A stretch of 64,000 nt of DNA from Burkholderiales bacterium (GCA_013044035.1 JABEVE010000050.1:56021-120020), one strand, 5' to 3'. Shown: positions 39,520 to 48,223, counted from the stretch's first letter. Made by a program: numbers and translations. Notes: a model not told the origin generated them from the letters alone.

Positions 39520-40011
39520 TCAGCGCGGGCTGTCGATCAGTCGCGTGCCGGCGAAGGCGTCATGCCAGAACTGACGGTCAGGCCGCAAATAGCTTGCCAG
39601 CGCCCACAAGATCATCCACCCGAACAGCATGCCCAGCCCGGTGGCATGATTCAGCCCTGCCAACCAAGCCAAGGCCAGTGGAGGGAGCACCCACAGCCAG
39701 CCGAAAACAAAACGCAAGCCGGCACGGCTGAAACGCAGTGCATGGCCGTTTGCATCCACCACGCGCAAACGCCAGGCCCGCATCGCCACAGTCTGCCCGG
39801 GTCGGAGCCAGAAGCCGATGAAGTAAATCGCCAGTGTCAGAAAAATCACTGCCTGCAAACCATGCCGGTCCATCATGCCGCTGCGCTGGCTCACCGCCAG
39901 ACCGTAGAGCAGTGCCGCAAGCCAGGTCACACCGAAGAGCACGATGGCTTCGTACAGCAGCGCGGCAAGCCGGCGATGCAGCGAGGGCGCTTGCAAGGGC
40001 TTGGGTGGCAT
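39520..40011 (-). CDS. RDD family membrane protein
   Basis: A 163-residue protein with four hydrophobic segments and the RDD signature around HRRLAALLYEAIVLFGV, followed by GQTVAMRAWRLRVVDANG and FWHDAFAGTRLID. Function of the family is unclear. It closes the operon sigma factor/DUF3619/DUF3106/RDD that is conserved in Burkholderiales, after a 111-bp gap. Confidence 0.88.
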   Translation of the reverse strand: MPPKPLQAPSLHRRLAALLYEAIVLFGVTWLAALLYGLAVSQRSGMMDRHGLQAVIFLTLAIYFIGFWLRPGQTVAMRAWRLRVVDANGHALRFSRAGLRFVFGWLWVLPPLALAWLAGLNHATGLGMLFGWMILWALASYLRPDRQFWHDAFAGTRLIDSPR

Positions 40012-40122
40012 GCGGATGTTGTGCGGTGTTCAGGTGGAATGAGGTGGGGGCAGGTTGCACGGGCTTGCCGCGATTTCCGCGTTTGAAGCGCACACTCATC
40101 CGACGCAGACCCCAATCCAGAC

Positions 40123-40800
40123 TCAAGGTTTGGGGCCGAGCGGCGGAGGTTGAGGCGCCATAGGCTTGGATGCCGTCGCGGGGGCAGGCACCGGCGGGGC
40201 CACGGAACCGGCCACAGGCGTGCTGGCGGCCCGAGGAGGATTGCTGCTTCCCGTCGGGCCCAGGGTTTTGGACTTTTTGAGGCGTTGCTCGGCTTCGTAG
40301 CGTCCGACATGACCGGGCGTGTGCGGAGGACGCTTGGCCTCCCGGGCCAGTGCGCGTTTTTCAGCTTCCGGCAGCTTCTTGTAGCGCTCCCAGGCCTGTT
40401 TGCGGCTGTCGAGCGGCGCCTTGCCCGTGGCAAGAAAATTTTCGCGGGCTTGTCGGCGTTGCTGCGGGCTCATGCGCACCCACTCGACCATGCGCTGGTG
40501 CAGGGTGGTGCGTTGTTCCGGGCTCATGGCCGAATAGCGCGCAGCAATATTCAACCATTTGCGTTTGCGATCGGCGTCGAAATGCGGCCACTCGGCCTGC
40601 AAAGGTCCCAGCGCCGCCTGTTGCATGGGGGTGAGTTGTTGCCAAGTCGGCTTGCCGCTTGTGGCCGGGTTGGCCGCTTGCGCAGCGTGCCAGCCGTTGG
40701 TCAGCACCAGAGCCAAGCCCAGCAGGAGCACATGGCGAAGGGCCTGGCGCAGCACCGGCAAGCGAGCCCCTGAGCGGCGGCGCATGAACAGCCCGCTCAT
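40123..40800 (-). CDS. DUF3106 exported protein
   Basis: 225 residues: a signal/anchor segment (HVLLLGLALVLTNGWHAAQA), a helical, arginine-rich domain with repeated W-x-x-L/M-S-P-x-Q-R motifs (WQQLTPMQQAALGPL, YSAMSPEQRTTLHQRM, RMSPQQRRQARENF), and a Pro/Ala-rich tail. The repeats resemble LTXXQ-type periplasmic stress proteins. The start overlaps the DUF3619 stop as ATGA, so it is translationally coupled. It likely senses or buffers envelope stress as part of the sigma operon; that is inference. Confidence 0.82.
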   Translation of the reverse strand: MSGLFMRRRSGARLPVLRQALRHVLLLGLALVLTNGWHAAQAANPATSGKPTWQQLTPMQQAALGPLQAEWPHFDADRKRKWLNIAARYSAMSPEQRTTLHQRMVEWVRMSPQQRRQARENFLATGKAPLDSRKQAWERYKKLPEAEKRALAREAKRPPHTPGHVGRYEAEQRLKKSKTLGPTGSSNPPRAASTPVAGSVAPPVPAPATASKPMAPQPPPLGPKP

Positions 40801-41231
40801 CCGTCGTTCTGCCGCAGATAGCTGGTGAAGCCCGGGTCGACATAGGCCTGTGGCGGCAGGTTATCGAGCAGCAAGGCGGTATCGATATCGGCAATTTTGC
40901 GAACGAAACGTTCCTGCTGGAAATGTTGCAGGGCATACAGGCCGAACAACAAGGTGGGAATCGCCAGCAACAGGCCCAGTCGCAGGCGCCAGGATGACGA
41001 TTCTCCCGGACCGCGCAGGGTTGCCGTGCCGTCGCGGGTCGATGCCGTGACTTGGGCATGATGCAGCCGATGCAGGCGCCGCCGGTCAGCCACCATATGG
41101 CGTATGCCCTTGAGCCGCTCTGCGATGTCCGCAGGCAACTGCTCGTTGCCTTCTGTCAGACGCGCTGCGACTTGATAGCCGAAACGTGCCTCCGCCGCCG
41201 TCAAACTCAAATTTTTGTTATGTGTGTCCAT
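40797..41231 (-). CDS. DUF3619 membrane protein, candidate anti-sigma factor
   Basis: 144 residues: a cytosolic N-terminal part (AAEARFGYQVAARLTEGNEQ, LPADIAERLKGIR), a single transmembrane helix (LRLGLLLAIPTLLFGLYALQ) and a short periplasmic tail. Its gene overlaps the upstream ECF sigma gene by 14 bp and the downstream DUF3106 gene by 4 bp. The topology and position are those of an anti-sigma factor; no zinc-binding motif of the ZAS type is seen, so this is inference. Confidence 0.82.
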   Translation of the reverse strand: MDTHNKNLSLTAAEARFGYQVAARLTEGNEQLPADIAERLKGIRHMVADRRRLHRLHHAQVTASTRDGTATLRGPGESSSWRLRLGLLLAIPTLLFGLYALQHFQQERFVRKIADIDTALLLDNLPPQAYVDPGFTSYLRQNDG

Positions 41232-41793
41232 GATCGAAACCTTGCGCTTTGAGTGCCTTGGCCAAGGTATGTGTGGCCCTGGAACAGTGCGTTTTGACAC
41301 TGCCCTCGGAACAACCCATGGCCGCCGCCGTTTCAGCGACATCCAACCCCTCCCAATAACGCAGCAGGAAAGCTTCCCGTTGACGGTCCGGCAGTTTTTG
41401 AATGGCGTCGTCCAACATGGCCAGCGTCTGACTGCGTTCGAGCTGGCGATCGGCGCCCTCGAGTTGCTCTGAGCAGGTCTCAATCTCCAAAGTTTCCAGC
41501 AAATCGAATTCTTCGCCGTCGCCAGCGCCCTGGAAATCGGACAAATTGCTCATCCAGGCCGAGCGCACCTTCTGCCGCCGGTGCCAGTCCAGGATGGCGT
41601 TGGTCAGGATACGCTGGAACAGCATCGGCCATTCAGCGGGATCGTGGTCGCCATACTTGTCAGCCAGGCGGATCATCGAGTCCTGCACCACATCCAGGGC
41701 GGCATCGGGGTTCTGCGTGGCAAATTGCGCGCGCTTGAAGGCGCGCTTGTCGACGCTGCGGAGAAATGCGGAGAGTTCTTGTTCTGTGGGCAT
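41218..41793 (-). CDS. ECF-type RNA polymerase sigma factor
   Basis: 191 residues. Region 2 covers about 22-85 (DAALDVVQDSMIRLADKYGD, FQRILTNAILDWHRRQKVR) and region 4 about 130-185 (AIQKLPDRQREAFLLRYWEG, LDVAETAAAMGCSEGSVKTH). Heads the operon with DUF3619, DUF3106 and RDD genes. The 272 bp upstream hold no gene I can support; the promoter of the operon must lie there. Confidence 0.93.
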   Translation of the reverse strand: MPTEQELSAFLRSVDKRAFKRAQFATQNPDAALDVVQDSMIRLADKYGDHDPAEWPMLFQRILTNAILDWHRRQKVRSAWMSNLSDFQGAGDGEEFDLLETLEIETCSEQLEGADRQLERSQTLAMLDDAIQKLPDRQREAFLLRYWEGLDVAETAAAMGCSEGSVKTHCSRATHTLAKALKAQGFDHGHT

Positions 41794-42065
41794 GGCCCAG
41801 GGGGCGCTTGGTTGGCGGAGTCGGCGAAGTGTTGATTATGCAGGCCGCAGCCACGGAAAAGCCCGTTGAGTAGAAGGCTCGGAGCGTGGTTTCCCGACGC
41901 GAACCCGCTGCTGCATGGAAGCTGTGGTGTTGACGCCTCAGGCTTGCGGACAAGGTCACGCAGGGGGGGCCGGCGCCTGCGCGGGCATGCTCGCCGCTGG
42001 ATGGCGCATCCCATGGGGCTTGCGGCGTCGAGGCGATTGGCGCAAGGCGCCGGATTGCCCTCGCG

Positions 42066-42428
42066 TCATGACTCCTGCGGCTGGAGTTCGGAGGCGATTC
42101 GGGCGCAAACCAGATCGCACAACTGAAGGACCTCTTCGCTGTGCACGCGGTAAACCATCTGGTTGCCGATGCGGCGTTTGGCCACGATCCCCGCCAGATA
42201 CAACATTTTGAGGTGCTGCGAGACATTGGGCTGCGTGGATTCGACCGCCTCGACGATGGCGTTCACGCTTTTACCCTGTGCGCAGATGGTGCCCAGAATG
42301 CGTAAGCGCATGGGCGTCGCCAGGGCGCTGAACAGTTCGGCCGCCAGCACGAACACACGTTCGTGAAGTTCGCCCTCGATGGCAATTCGAGCAGGCGGCA
42401 TCGACGTCGCAATTCGTTGCGCAGACAT
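42066..42428 (-). CDS. ArsR-family transcriptional regulator
   Basis: 120 residues with a winged helix-turn-helix at about 40-95 (LRILGTICAQGKSVNAIVEA, STQPNVSQHLKMLYLAG, then the wing KRRIGNQMVYRV). Cysteines at 49, 104 and 108 lie where the reactive pair of sulfide/persulfide sensors of the SqrR/BigR/YgaV group lies, but the match is loose and a metal sensor is also possible. Start 42428 is preferred; the frame upstream is not conserved. It lies downstream of and on the same strand as the fnr gene, 162 bp away. Confidence 0.85.
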   Translation of the reverse strand: MSAQRIATSMPPARIAIEGELHERVFVLAAELFSALATPMRLRILGTICAQGKSVNAIVEAVESTQPNVSQHLKMLYLAGIVAKRRIGNQMVYRVHSEEVLQLCDLVCARIASELQPQES

Positions 42429-42590
42429 GGATGGTGTTTCCGGGCAAAGTGTGAACGAGGTGTGAGGCATGGTCGCCGGGGACGGCGTCCAGCGTGACGA
42501 CGCGTTGGCTTGGAGTTTGGCGCGGCAGCCGTCGGTTAGGTCACGCATCGGACCTCGCCAGACTGCTGCACTCGCCATGTGAGCGAGACA

Positions 42591-43436
42591 TCAATGCCCT
42601 GCTGAGGAAGACAGCAGCGCTGCAAGACCGATGCGATCGATGATCTGAACCCGATGCCGTCTCGTCACCTGGATCAGCCCGGCATGCTCGAGCCGCGTGA
42701 AGAGTCGGCTGACGGTCTCTGAGTACAAGCCCAGATAGCTGCCAATGTCCTTGCGGGTCATCCGCAGCGCGAATTCACGAGACGAAAGTCCGAGAACCTG
42801 GTAACGCTCCGACATGTCCAACAGAAAATGCGCCAAACGCTCCGCGCCCTGCATGCTGCCAAGAACGAGGAGGTTGTGCTGCGCGCGCAGCATGCTCTGG
42901 GCAATCAGTGATTGGATCCGTCGTCGCAGCATGGAGTGCTCCCGCGCCGCCGACTCCAGGGCCCGCGCATCGATTTCGCAGGCTTCGCTGGCCTCCATCG
43001 CCACGACGTCGCACAGGTAGAGCTGGGCGGCGAAGCCGTCGAGCCCCACCATATCCCCGGAAACGTGAAATCCGAGGACCTGTTGCCTGCCGTCCGCGCA
43101 TCGCAACACCGACTTGAACGACCCGGCACGGATGGCATAGACGCGATCCAGGGTCCTTCCGGTGGCGAACAGTCGTTGGCCCTTGCCGAGTCGAATGGCG
43201 GCTCTAGCCACGCCGCGTCGATCCATTGACCCCTCGCGCAACAAAACGGCCTGCAGGCAGGACCGGCTTTGGAAGCATTGATCGCACGGATCCCCATGGT
43301 TCAGGCGATGGCTCGTGGTACCAGGAGCGGATCGCAGCGTGTTGACGACACCGCTGCTGGCACGCGTGCCTTGATCCGCTGTATCGAGCCGGACGTGCCT
43401 CTGCAGTTCCAGTTCGATGGGTGTTCGGGTGTGCAT
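42591..43436 (-). CDS. fnr: FNR-type oxygen-sensing transcriptional regulator
   Basis: 281-residue Crp/Fnr protein. The three N-terminal cluster cysteines are C51, C54 and C60 (CDQCFQSRSC, the C-x2-C-x5-C spacing of E. coli FNR) and the fourth is C153 in EASEACEI, aligned with E. coli C122, so an oxygen-labile Fe4-S4 cluster is expected. The HTH reads MTRKDIGSYLGLYSETVSRLF, with the Glu-x-x-Ser-Arg that reads TTGAT half-sites. Start 43436 has AGGAC upstream; the frame stays open to 43688, so a longer N-terminus cannot be excluded. It activates or represses anaerobic genes. Confidence 0.92.
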   Translation of the reverse strand: MHTRTPIELELQRHVRLDTADQGTRASSGVVNTLRSAPGTTSHRLNHGDPCDQCFQSRSCLQAVLLREGSMDRRGVARAAIRLGKGQRLFATGRTLDRVYAIRAGSFKSVLRCADGRQQVLGFHVSGDMVGLDGFAAQLYLCDVVAMEASEACEIDARALESAAREHSMLRRRIQSLIAQSMLRAQHNLLVLGSMQGAERLAHFLLDMSERYQVLGLSSREFALRMTRKDIGSYLGLYSETVSRLFTRLEHAGLIQVTRRHRVQIIDRIGLAALLSSSAGH

Positions 43437-43870
43437 GGCATGTCCTGACCGTGCATCTGTGGGGTTTGGGTCGGGGAGTTGCACAGGATCGAGACCCAAG
43501 GTGACAGCACCGTGGCGGCGAGCGCTCACGGCCTGCAGCTCCGACGGCCGGGCTCGCAACGAGCCGGTGTGTGCAGACAAATGTGCGTGGGCATCCGCAT
43601 GGCGAGATCCTCTTGTGGGCATGTGCTGAAAGTGCAGAGAGCATTTTCCGAGCCCCGTGCCCGAGCAGAGTTGACACGCATCAAACAAAGCCGGGTCTCA
43701 TGGTGCGCGGCACCACCATCACCATGGATCGCTGAGTTACCGGCTGTCGGCACGATCGAACCCTATCGGTCATGCCGACAGCCCCGCAGGCGCGTCTCGA
43801 TAGCGGTCAGCCGCAGTCCTGCGAGCGTTGCGGCCACTGGCGTTGCGCACGCCTGGGCGTAGACCCGGCC
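43437..43870. other. 434-bp gap between fnr and the PTPS-like gene
   Basis: No reading frame here looks like a protein. It contains the FNR box at 43671-43684 and a -10-like GAAAAT on the minus strand at 43648-43643, which would start the fnr transcript near 43636 and leave a leader of about 200 nt. Confidence 0.6.
43671..43684. promoter_or_regulatory. FNR box upstream of fnr
   Basis: TTGAC-ACGC-ATCAA differs from the consensus TTGAT-N4-ATCAA at one base. Its centre lies exactly 32 bp from the centre of a GAAAAT hexamer on the minus strand (43648-43643), the spacing of a class II FNR-activated promoter reading toward fnr. Confidence 0.7.
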
Positions 43871-44965
43871 CTAAGCTGGCAGGGCTGGGATCATGCGCTT
43901 TTCGGCGACGATCGTGCCGCATCCACTGGTTTCGTAGAGTTCCACAGCGGCCAGTTGGGGCAAATGCACCTTGGTCGTTGCGTAGATCCACTCGGCGATG
44001 CTTGCCGTATCGGCATCGCGCAACTCGGCGATCGCGTGCAGGGGCTGATGATCAAGGCGCCTGAACACGGGCTCGAAGAGCGTCTTCACGTCGCCGAAAT
44101 CGACGGTCCAACCCATGACGGTGTCGATAGGCGCACACAGGTGCAGCCGCAACCTGAATGTATGGCCATGGACTGCACGTTCGCGGCTTCCGATCGGCGC
44201 GCGTTGCAGTTGCACCGCACTATCGAGCGTGAAATCTTTCCAGATGCGGTAGTTACGGCCGTCGAAGCTGGCGCCGCTCGACGCCGTCTCGCACAGGTCG
44301 ATACCGGAGAGTTCCGGCAACGTCGGCTTGAGGCGTTCCCACAGCCACGACGCGATGAGTTCGCTGGTGGGGTTGTCCAGACCCTCCACGTCGTTGAGGC
44401 AGGTGTTGTCCAGGATGTTGTGCAACGGTTTCCAGACCTCGTCGAGTCGGTCGTGGTCGATGTCGCGCCCTCGTGATCCCGCAGACGGAGCGGCGTGCAC
44501 GACGGCCTGAAAGCCATGGCCGTGCATGCGGCCGCATGGGTGCCCCATCGGGGCGTTCGGCAATTGGTGTGCGGCTTCAAACGGGTAGCGCCGCCAGATC
44601 TGCGCCATCCCGTCGCGGTCGAGGTGGATGCCCTGGTTCGCCGTGCTTTGGACCGCGAGACGATGGATGCCAGGCAAGACCAGATTTTGGTCAATCCAGC
44701 GGGCAATATTCGTATCGGTGGGCTGGTCGATGACCTGGTTCAGGAGTGTGTCGTTCAGCGGCTCGAGAAGCCGCTGCATGCGCGCCTGCAGGGCGGCCAC
44801 TTCGCCCCCTGGGAAAGACGCCCAAGCCTCAGGCAGTTCCGCGAACACCGAAGCCCGGAAGCCATGGCCATGCAGTTGGCTGCGGCGCTTGCCGCCAGGC
44901 AGCACAGCCAGGTGACGGGCGGACTCGAAGCCACCCGTGGCAGCGGTCAAGATGCAAGGGGCCAT
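43871..44965 (-). CDS. Triple-domain 6-pyruvoyl-tetrahydropterin synthase / QueD-like protein
   Basis: 364 residues made of three tandem PTPS/QueD-type domains, at about 8-110, 124-232 and 240-352. The middle one keeps the zinc histidines (H133 in FEAAHQL, H148 and H150 in MHGHGF), the catalytic Cys144 and Glu226 (DLCETASS). Domain 1 has Arg17 at the first zinc position, lacks the cysteine and lacks the C-terminal Glu. Domain 3 has Val251 at the first zinc position but keeps HGH (266-268) and Glu345 (LYETSG). So one site looks competent and two degenerate. Candidate reaction: dihydroneopterin triphosphate to a 6-substituted pterin; the product is unknown. It lies 121 bp after lldD. Confidence 0.85.
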   Translation of the reverse strand: MAPCILTAATGGFESARHLAVLPGGKRRSQLHGHGFRASVFAELPEAWASFPGGEVAALQARMQRLLEPLNDTLLNQVIDQPTDTNIARWIDQNLVLPGIHRLAVQSTANQGIHLDRDGMAQIWRRYPFEAAHQLPNAPMGHPCGRMHGHGFQAVVHAAPSAGSRGRDIDHDRLDEVWKPLHNILDNTCLNDVEGLDNPTSELIASWLWERLKPTLPELSGIDLCETASSGASFDGRNYRIWKDFTLDSAVQLQRAPIGSRERAVHGHTFRLRLHLCAPIDTVMGWTVDFGDVKTLFEPVFRRLDHQPLHAIAELRDADTASIAEWIYATTKVHLPQLAAVELYETSGCGTIVAEKRMIPALPA

Positions 44966-45031
44966 ACGGACTCCGGATGGTTGTGCGCGCCGGTTTCATC
45001 GCTCTGCATGAGGCACTTGCCGTCATGAACT

Positions 45032-45058
45032 GACTGCCGCCCAGGCCGAGAGGCAGTC
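45032..45058. terminator. Hairpin after lldD
   Basis: GACTGCC (45032-45038) pairs with GGCAGTC (45052-45058), and lies 30-55 bp beyond the lldD stop. There is no T-run, so this is a possible terminator or attenuator between lldD and the PTPS-like gene. Confidence 0.4.
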
Positions 45059-45086
45059 ACAAAGTCATTGACATGGGCCCAGTTGA

Positions 45087-46232
45087 TTACCAAGGTGAAT
45101 GTTGCAGAACTCCGCGATCGATCTGTTGGATCTCCGTTTTCCCACAAAACGCCATGGTGATGTCCAACTCGTTGCGAATGATCTCGAGGCACTGCTCGAC
45201 GCCGGCCTGACCCTGGGCACCGAGGCCGTACAGGAATGCACGGCCGATCAGGGTGCCCTTTGCGCCCAGCGCGATGGCCTTGAGCACGTCCTGGCCCGAG
45301 CGGATTCCGCCATCGACCCAAACCTCGATGCGCGAACCGACGGCATCGACGATGGCCGGCAGCGCCGAGATCGAGCTCGGCGCGCCATCGAGTTGGCGCC
45401 CGCCGTGGTTGGAGACGATGAGGGCATCAGCGCCCGAGTCTGCGGCACGCTGCGCATCCTCGGCGTCCAGGACGCCCTTGAGAATCAGCTTGCCGCCCCA
45501 GCACTTCTTGATCCACGCCACGTCGTTCCATGTCAGGCGCGGGTCGAATTGCTGACTCGTCCAGGCCGAGAGCGACCCCATGTTCTCGACCCCCTTGACG
45601 TGCCCGACGATGTTGCCGAAACCATGCCTGCGGGTTCCCAGCATGCCCAGGCCCCATCTTGGCTTTGTCGCCAGATTGAGCAGATTGGCCAAGGTCGGCT
45701 TCGGTGGAGCCGACAGGCCATTCTTCAAATCCTTGTGGCGTTGCCCCAGGATCTGCAAATCCAGGGTGAGCATCAAGGCCGAGCAGCGGGCCGCCTTGGC
45801 GCGGTCGATCAGGCGTTCGATGAAATCGCGGTCGCGCATGACGTAGAGCTGGAACCAGAACGGTGCCTTGGTGTGCGCCGCGACGTCTTCGATGGAGCAG
45901 ATGCTCATGGTCGAGAGGGTGAACGGCACGCCACACCGTTCCGCCGCGCGCGCCGCCAGAATCTCGCCGTCGGCGTGTTGCATCCCGGTCAGGCCGGTTG
46001 GCGCGAGCGCCACCGGCATGGCGACATCCTGCCCGATCATCCGCGACCGCAGCGAGCGCTGCTCGACGTCGACGGCCACGCGCTGGCGGAGCTTGATGCG
46101 GTGGAAGTCGTCTTGATTGGAACGGTAGGTCGTCTCGGTCCAGGAGCCTGAGTCGGCGTAGTCGTAAAACATCCGCGGAACCCGTCGCTTGGCGAGAACG
46201 CGCAGATCTTCAATGCAGGTCATGGTTGCCAT
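45087..46232 (-). CDS. lldD: L-lactate dehydrogenase (FMN-dependent, quinone-linked)
   Basis: Membrane-associated flavoenzyme oxidising L-lactate to pyruvate. 381 residues. It has the alpha-hydroxyacid dehydrogenase signatures RRVPRMFYDYADSGSWTE, PVALAPTGLTGMQHADGE, QLYVMRDRDF, the catalytic histidine in VSNHGGRQLDG and the FMN-phosphate site WVDGGIRSGQDVLKAIALGA. Start 46232 has AAGG about 9 nt upstream. Second gene of lldP-lldD (54-bp gap), under LldR control. Confidence 0.94.
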   Translation of the reverse strand: MATMTCIEDLRVLAKRRVPRMFYDYADSGSWTETTYRSNQDDFHRIKLRQRVAVDVEQRSLRSRMIGQDVAMPVALAPTGLTGMQHADGEILAARAAERCGVPFTLSTMSICSIEDVAAHTKAPFWFQLYVMRDRDFIERLIDRAKAARCSALMLTLDLQILGQRHKDLKNGLSAPPKPTLANLLNLATKPRWGLGMLGTRRHGFGNIVGHVKGVENMGSLSAWTSQQFDPRLTWNDVAWIKKCWGGKLILKGVLDAEDAQRAADSGADALIVSNHGGRQLDGAPSSISALPAIVDAVGSRIEVWVDGGIRSGQDVLKAIALGAKGTLIGRAFLYGLGAQGQAGVEQCLEIIRNELDITMAFCGKTEIQQIDRGVLQHSPW

Positions 46233-46286
46233 GATGTCACCTTGTGTGGACTGCACAGGGCTCCCAAAGGGGATCCCTGTGCAGGG

Positions 46287-47936
46287 TCAGGGATGGACGG
46301 CCTTGATCGCCGGGATCATCCAGGATAGCCAGTGTTGTTGGGCGAAGACGAGCAGGCCCAGGAGCAGGGTCAGCAGCACACTGTGCCAGAAGGTGCGGGC
46401 GAACACCACACCCTCCTGGCCCTTGAGGTCGGTCGTGGACACCCCGGTGGCGATGTTCTGCGGCGAGATCATCTTGCCCATCACGCCCCCCGAGGAGTTG
46501 GTCGCTGCCATGAGCACCGGATTCAGATTCAGCTGATGTGCCGCCACCACCTGCAAGTTGCCGAACAGCGCATTGCCCGAAGTGTCGCTGCCGGAGAGAA
46601 ACACCGCGATCCAGCCCAGGAACGCCGAGACCAGCGGGAACAGCGCACCGGTGGCGGCCACGCCCATGCCCAGCGTGTAGCTCATGCCCGAGTAGTTGAG
46701 CAAGAACGCCAGGCCCACGATCATCATCACGGTGGCGATGGCGATGCGCGTCTGCACCCAGGTGCGCCTCACGCAGTCGAGGAACGCCCCCAGGCCGGTG
46801 CTTGTCCAGACTGCCGCAATGATGGCCGACAGCAAAATTGCCGTGCCCGTGCCCATGGGCTGAAAGTCCCACAGCGCCTCATACGGCTTGTGATACAGGG
46901 TGATGTACACCGCCTTGTTCAGTCCGGGCCACAGCACCTTGGTGTCGCCGATCAGGAACAACTTGAGGTTGACCCAGACGATGACCACCACCGAGACCAC
47001 CACCCACGGCATCCAGCCGCCGTAGCCCACGCGCGCCGTGCCCTTGGCTGCAGCCTGCGTGCGCACCACGGCAAAAGCCGGATCGGGTTCGGGTTTCCAG
47101 GTCTTGAGAAAGGCCACGGTGACGATGAGCGAGACCAGCGAGGCCAGCACGTCGGTGAGTTGGTAGCTGATGAAGTTGGAGGTGGCGAACTGCGTGAGCG
47201 CAAAGCTGCCGCCCGAAACCAGCAGGGCAGGCCATAGCTTGGCGATCGATTTGAGTCCGCCGTACAGGCCGACGACATAGAACGGTAGCAGGAAGGCAAA
47301 AAACGGCAGTTGTCGCCCCACCATCGCCCCCAGGGTGTCGGGGTGCATGCTGGTGACGGCTCCCAGCACGGTGATGGGCACACCCAGGGCGCCGAAAGCC
47401 ACCGGAGCAGTGTTGAAGATCAGGGTGTAGGTGAGGGCCTCCAGTGCCGGAAAACCCAGGCCGATGAGCAGCGCGCTGGTGATGGCCACCGGGGTGCCGA
47501 AACCGGCGATGCCCTCGAGCAGGCAACCAAAGGAAAACGCCACCACCAGCAGCACCAGGCGGCGGTCGTCGGGCAGGTGGTCGAGCATCCATTGGCGAAA
47601 CTGCTCGAAGCGCCCGGACCGAACCGCCACGTTGTACAGCAGCAAGGCGTTGAAGACGATCCACATCACGGGCGCCAGCGCCAGTGCCATGCCCGCGGCC
47701 ACGGAGTTCAGGGCCAGACCCATGGGCATCCCCCACACGGCCACGGCCACGAGCAGGCCCACGAGCAGCCCGGCCAACGAGGCCTGCCAGGCGGGGCGTC
47801 GCAGCACCCCGAGCAGGATGAGGGCCACCGCGATGGGAATGGCTGCCACCACGAACGACAACAACAAGGAGCCGGCAACAGGCGTCAGCGGCTGTGCGAA
47901 AACGATGCCCGCAGGCAGGGCGGTCGAGGCAATCAT
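46287..47936 (-). CDS. lldP: L-lactate permease
   Basis: Proton-coupled lactate transporter of the LctP family, 549 residues, 12-14 transmembrane helices. Recognisable segments: LLEGIAGFGTPVAITSALLIGLGF, GALGVPITVLGAVT, NYSGMSYTLG and the C-terminal GSDTSGNALFGNLQ, NSSGGVMGKMISPQNIATG. AAGGAG precedes the ATG by 6 nt. Two LldR operators lie in the 287-bp gap to the divergent lldR. Confidence 0.96.
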   Translation of the reverse strand: MIASTALPAGIVFAQPLTPVAGSLLLSFVVAAIPIAVALILLGVLRRPAWQASLAGLLVGLLVAVAVWGMPMGLALNSVAAGMALALAPVMWIVFNALLLYNVAVRSGRFEQFRQWMLDHLPDDRRLVLLVVAFSFGCLLEGIAGFGTPVAITSALLIGLGFPALEALTYTLIFNTAPVAFGALGVPITVLGAVTSMHPDTLGAMVGRQLPFFAFLLPFYVVGLYGGLKSIAKLWPALLVSGGSFALTQFATSNFISYQLTDVLASLVSLIVTVAFLKTWKPEPDPAFAVVRTQAAAKGTARVGYGGWMPWVVVSVVVIVWVNLKLFLIGDTKVLWPGLNKAVYITLYHKPYEALWDFQPMGTGTAILLSAIIAAVWTSTGLGAFLDCVRRTWVQTRIAIATVMMIVGLAFLLNYSGMSYTLGMGVAATGALFPLVSAFLGWIAVFLSGSDTSGNALFGNLQVVAAHQLNLNPVLMAATNSSGGVMGKMISPQNIATGVSTTDLKGQEGVVFARTFWHSVLLTLLLGLLVFAQQHWLSWMIPAIKAVHP

Positions 47937-48082
47937 GGAGTCTCCTTCCAGGGAATTGGATGCATCGGGACTGGCTTGCGCTCTTGTGTGGCGTCAACCC
48001 GCACGCATGTGCTGCGTGGGCGACTCTCGGCGCAACCCCTGGTTGGAGTCTTTATAGCCACGTTTTTAACTCAAGTGGTCAT

Positions 48083-48095
48083 TTGGTAAGACCAA
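48083..48095. promoter_or_regulatory. LldR operator 1
   Basis: TTGGT-AAG-ACCAA, a perfect 5-3-5 palindrome matching the TTGGTnnnACCAA sites of the PdhR/LldR group. It lies about 150 bp from the lldP start. Confidence 0.85.
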
Positions 48096-48190
48096 TTGAT
48101 ATTAGAAATGCGTTCGTTTTTTTCGTCAAGAAATCGGAAAACAAGACGGATTCAGTCGGGATTTGGATCGCGCCTTCATTCTCAATAAAA

Positions 48191-48203
48191 TTGGTCATAC
48201 CAA
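48191..48203. promoter_or_regulatory. LldR operator 2
   Basis: TTGGT-CAT-ACCAA, second copy of the same palindrome, centred 108 bp from operator 1 and 21 bp before the lldR start codon. Paired operators flanking the promoter are the known arrangement for E. coli LldR and allow looping. Confidence 0.85.
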
Positions 48204-48223
48204 ACAACCCCAAGAGGACGGGC

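Noticed and set aside
41794..42065. Open frames in the gap between the sigma factor and ArsR genes
   Set aside because: They are Arg/Ser/Pro-rich, overlap on several frames and lack start signals; I see no gene in this 272-bp gap.
45068..45087. TTGAC...GTTGAT flanking a TGGGCCCA palindrome at the lldD stop
   Set aside because: The half-sites are 10 bp apart, not 4, and overlap a coding end, so it is not an FNR box.
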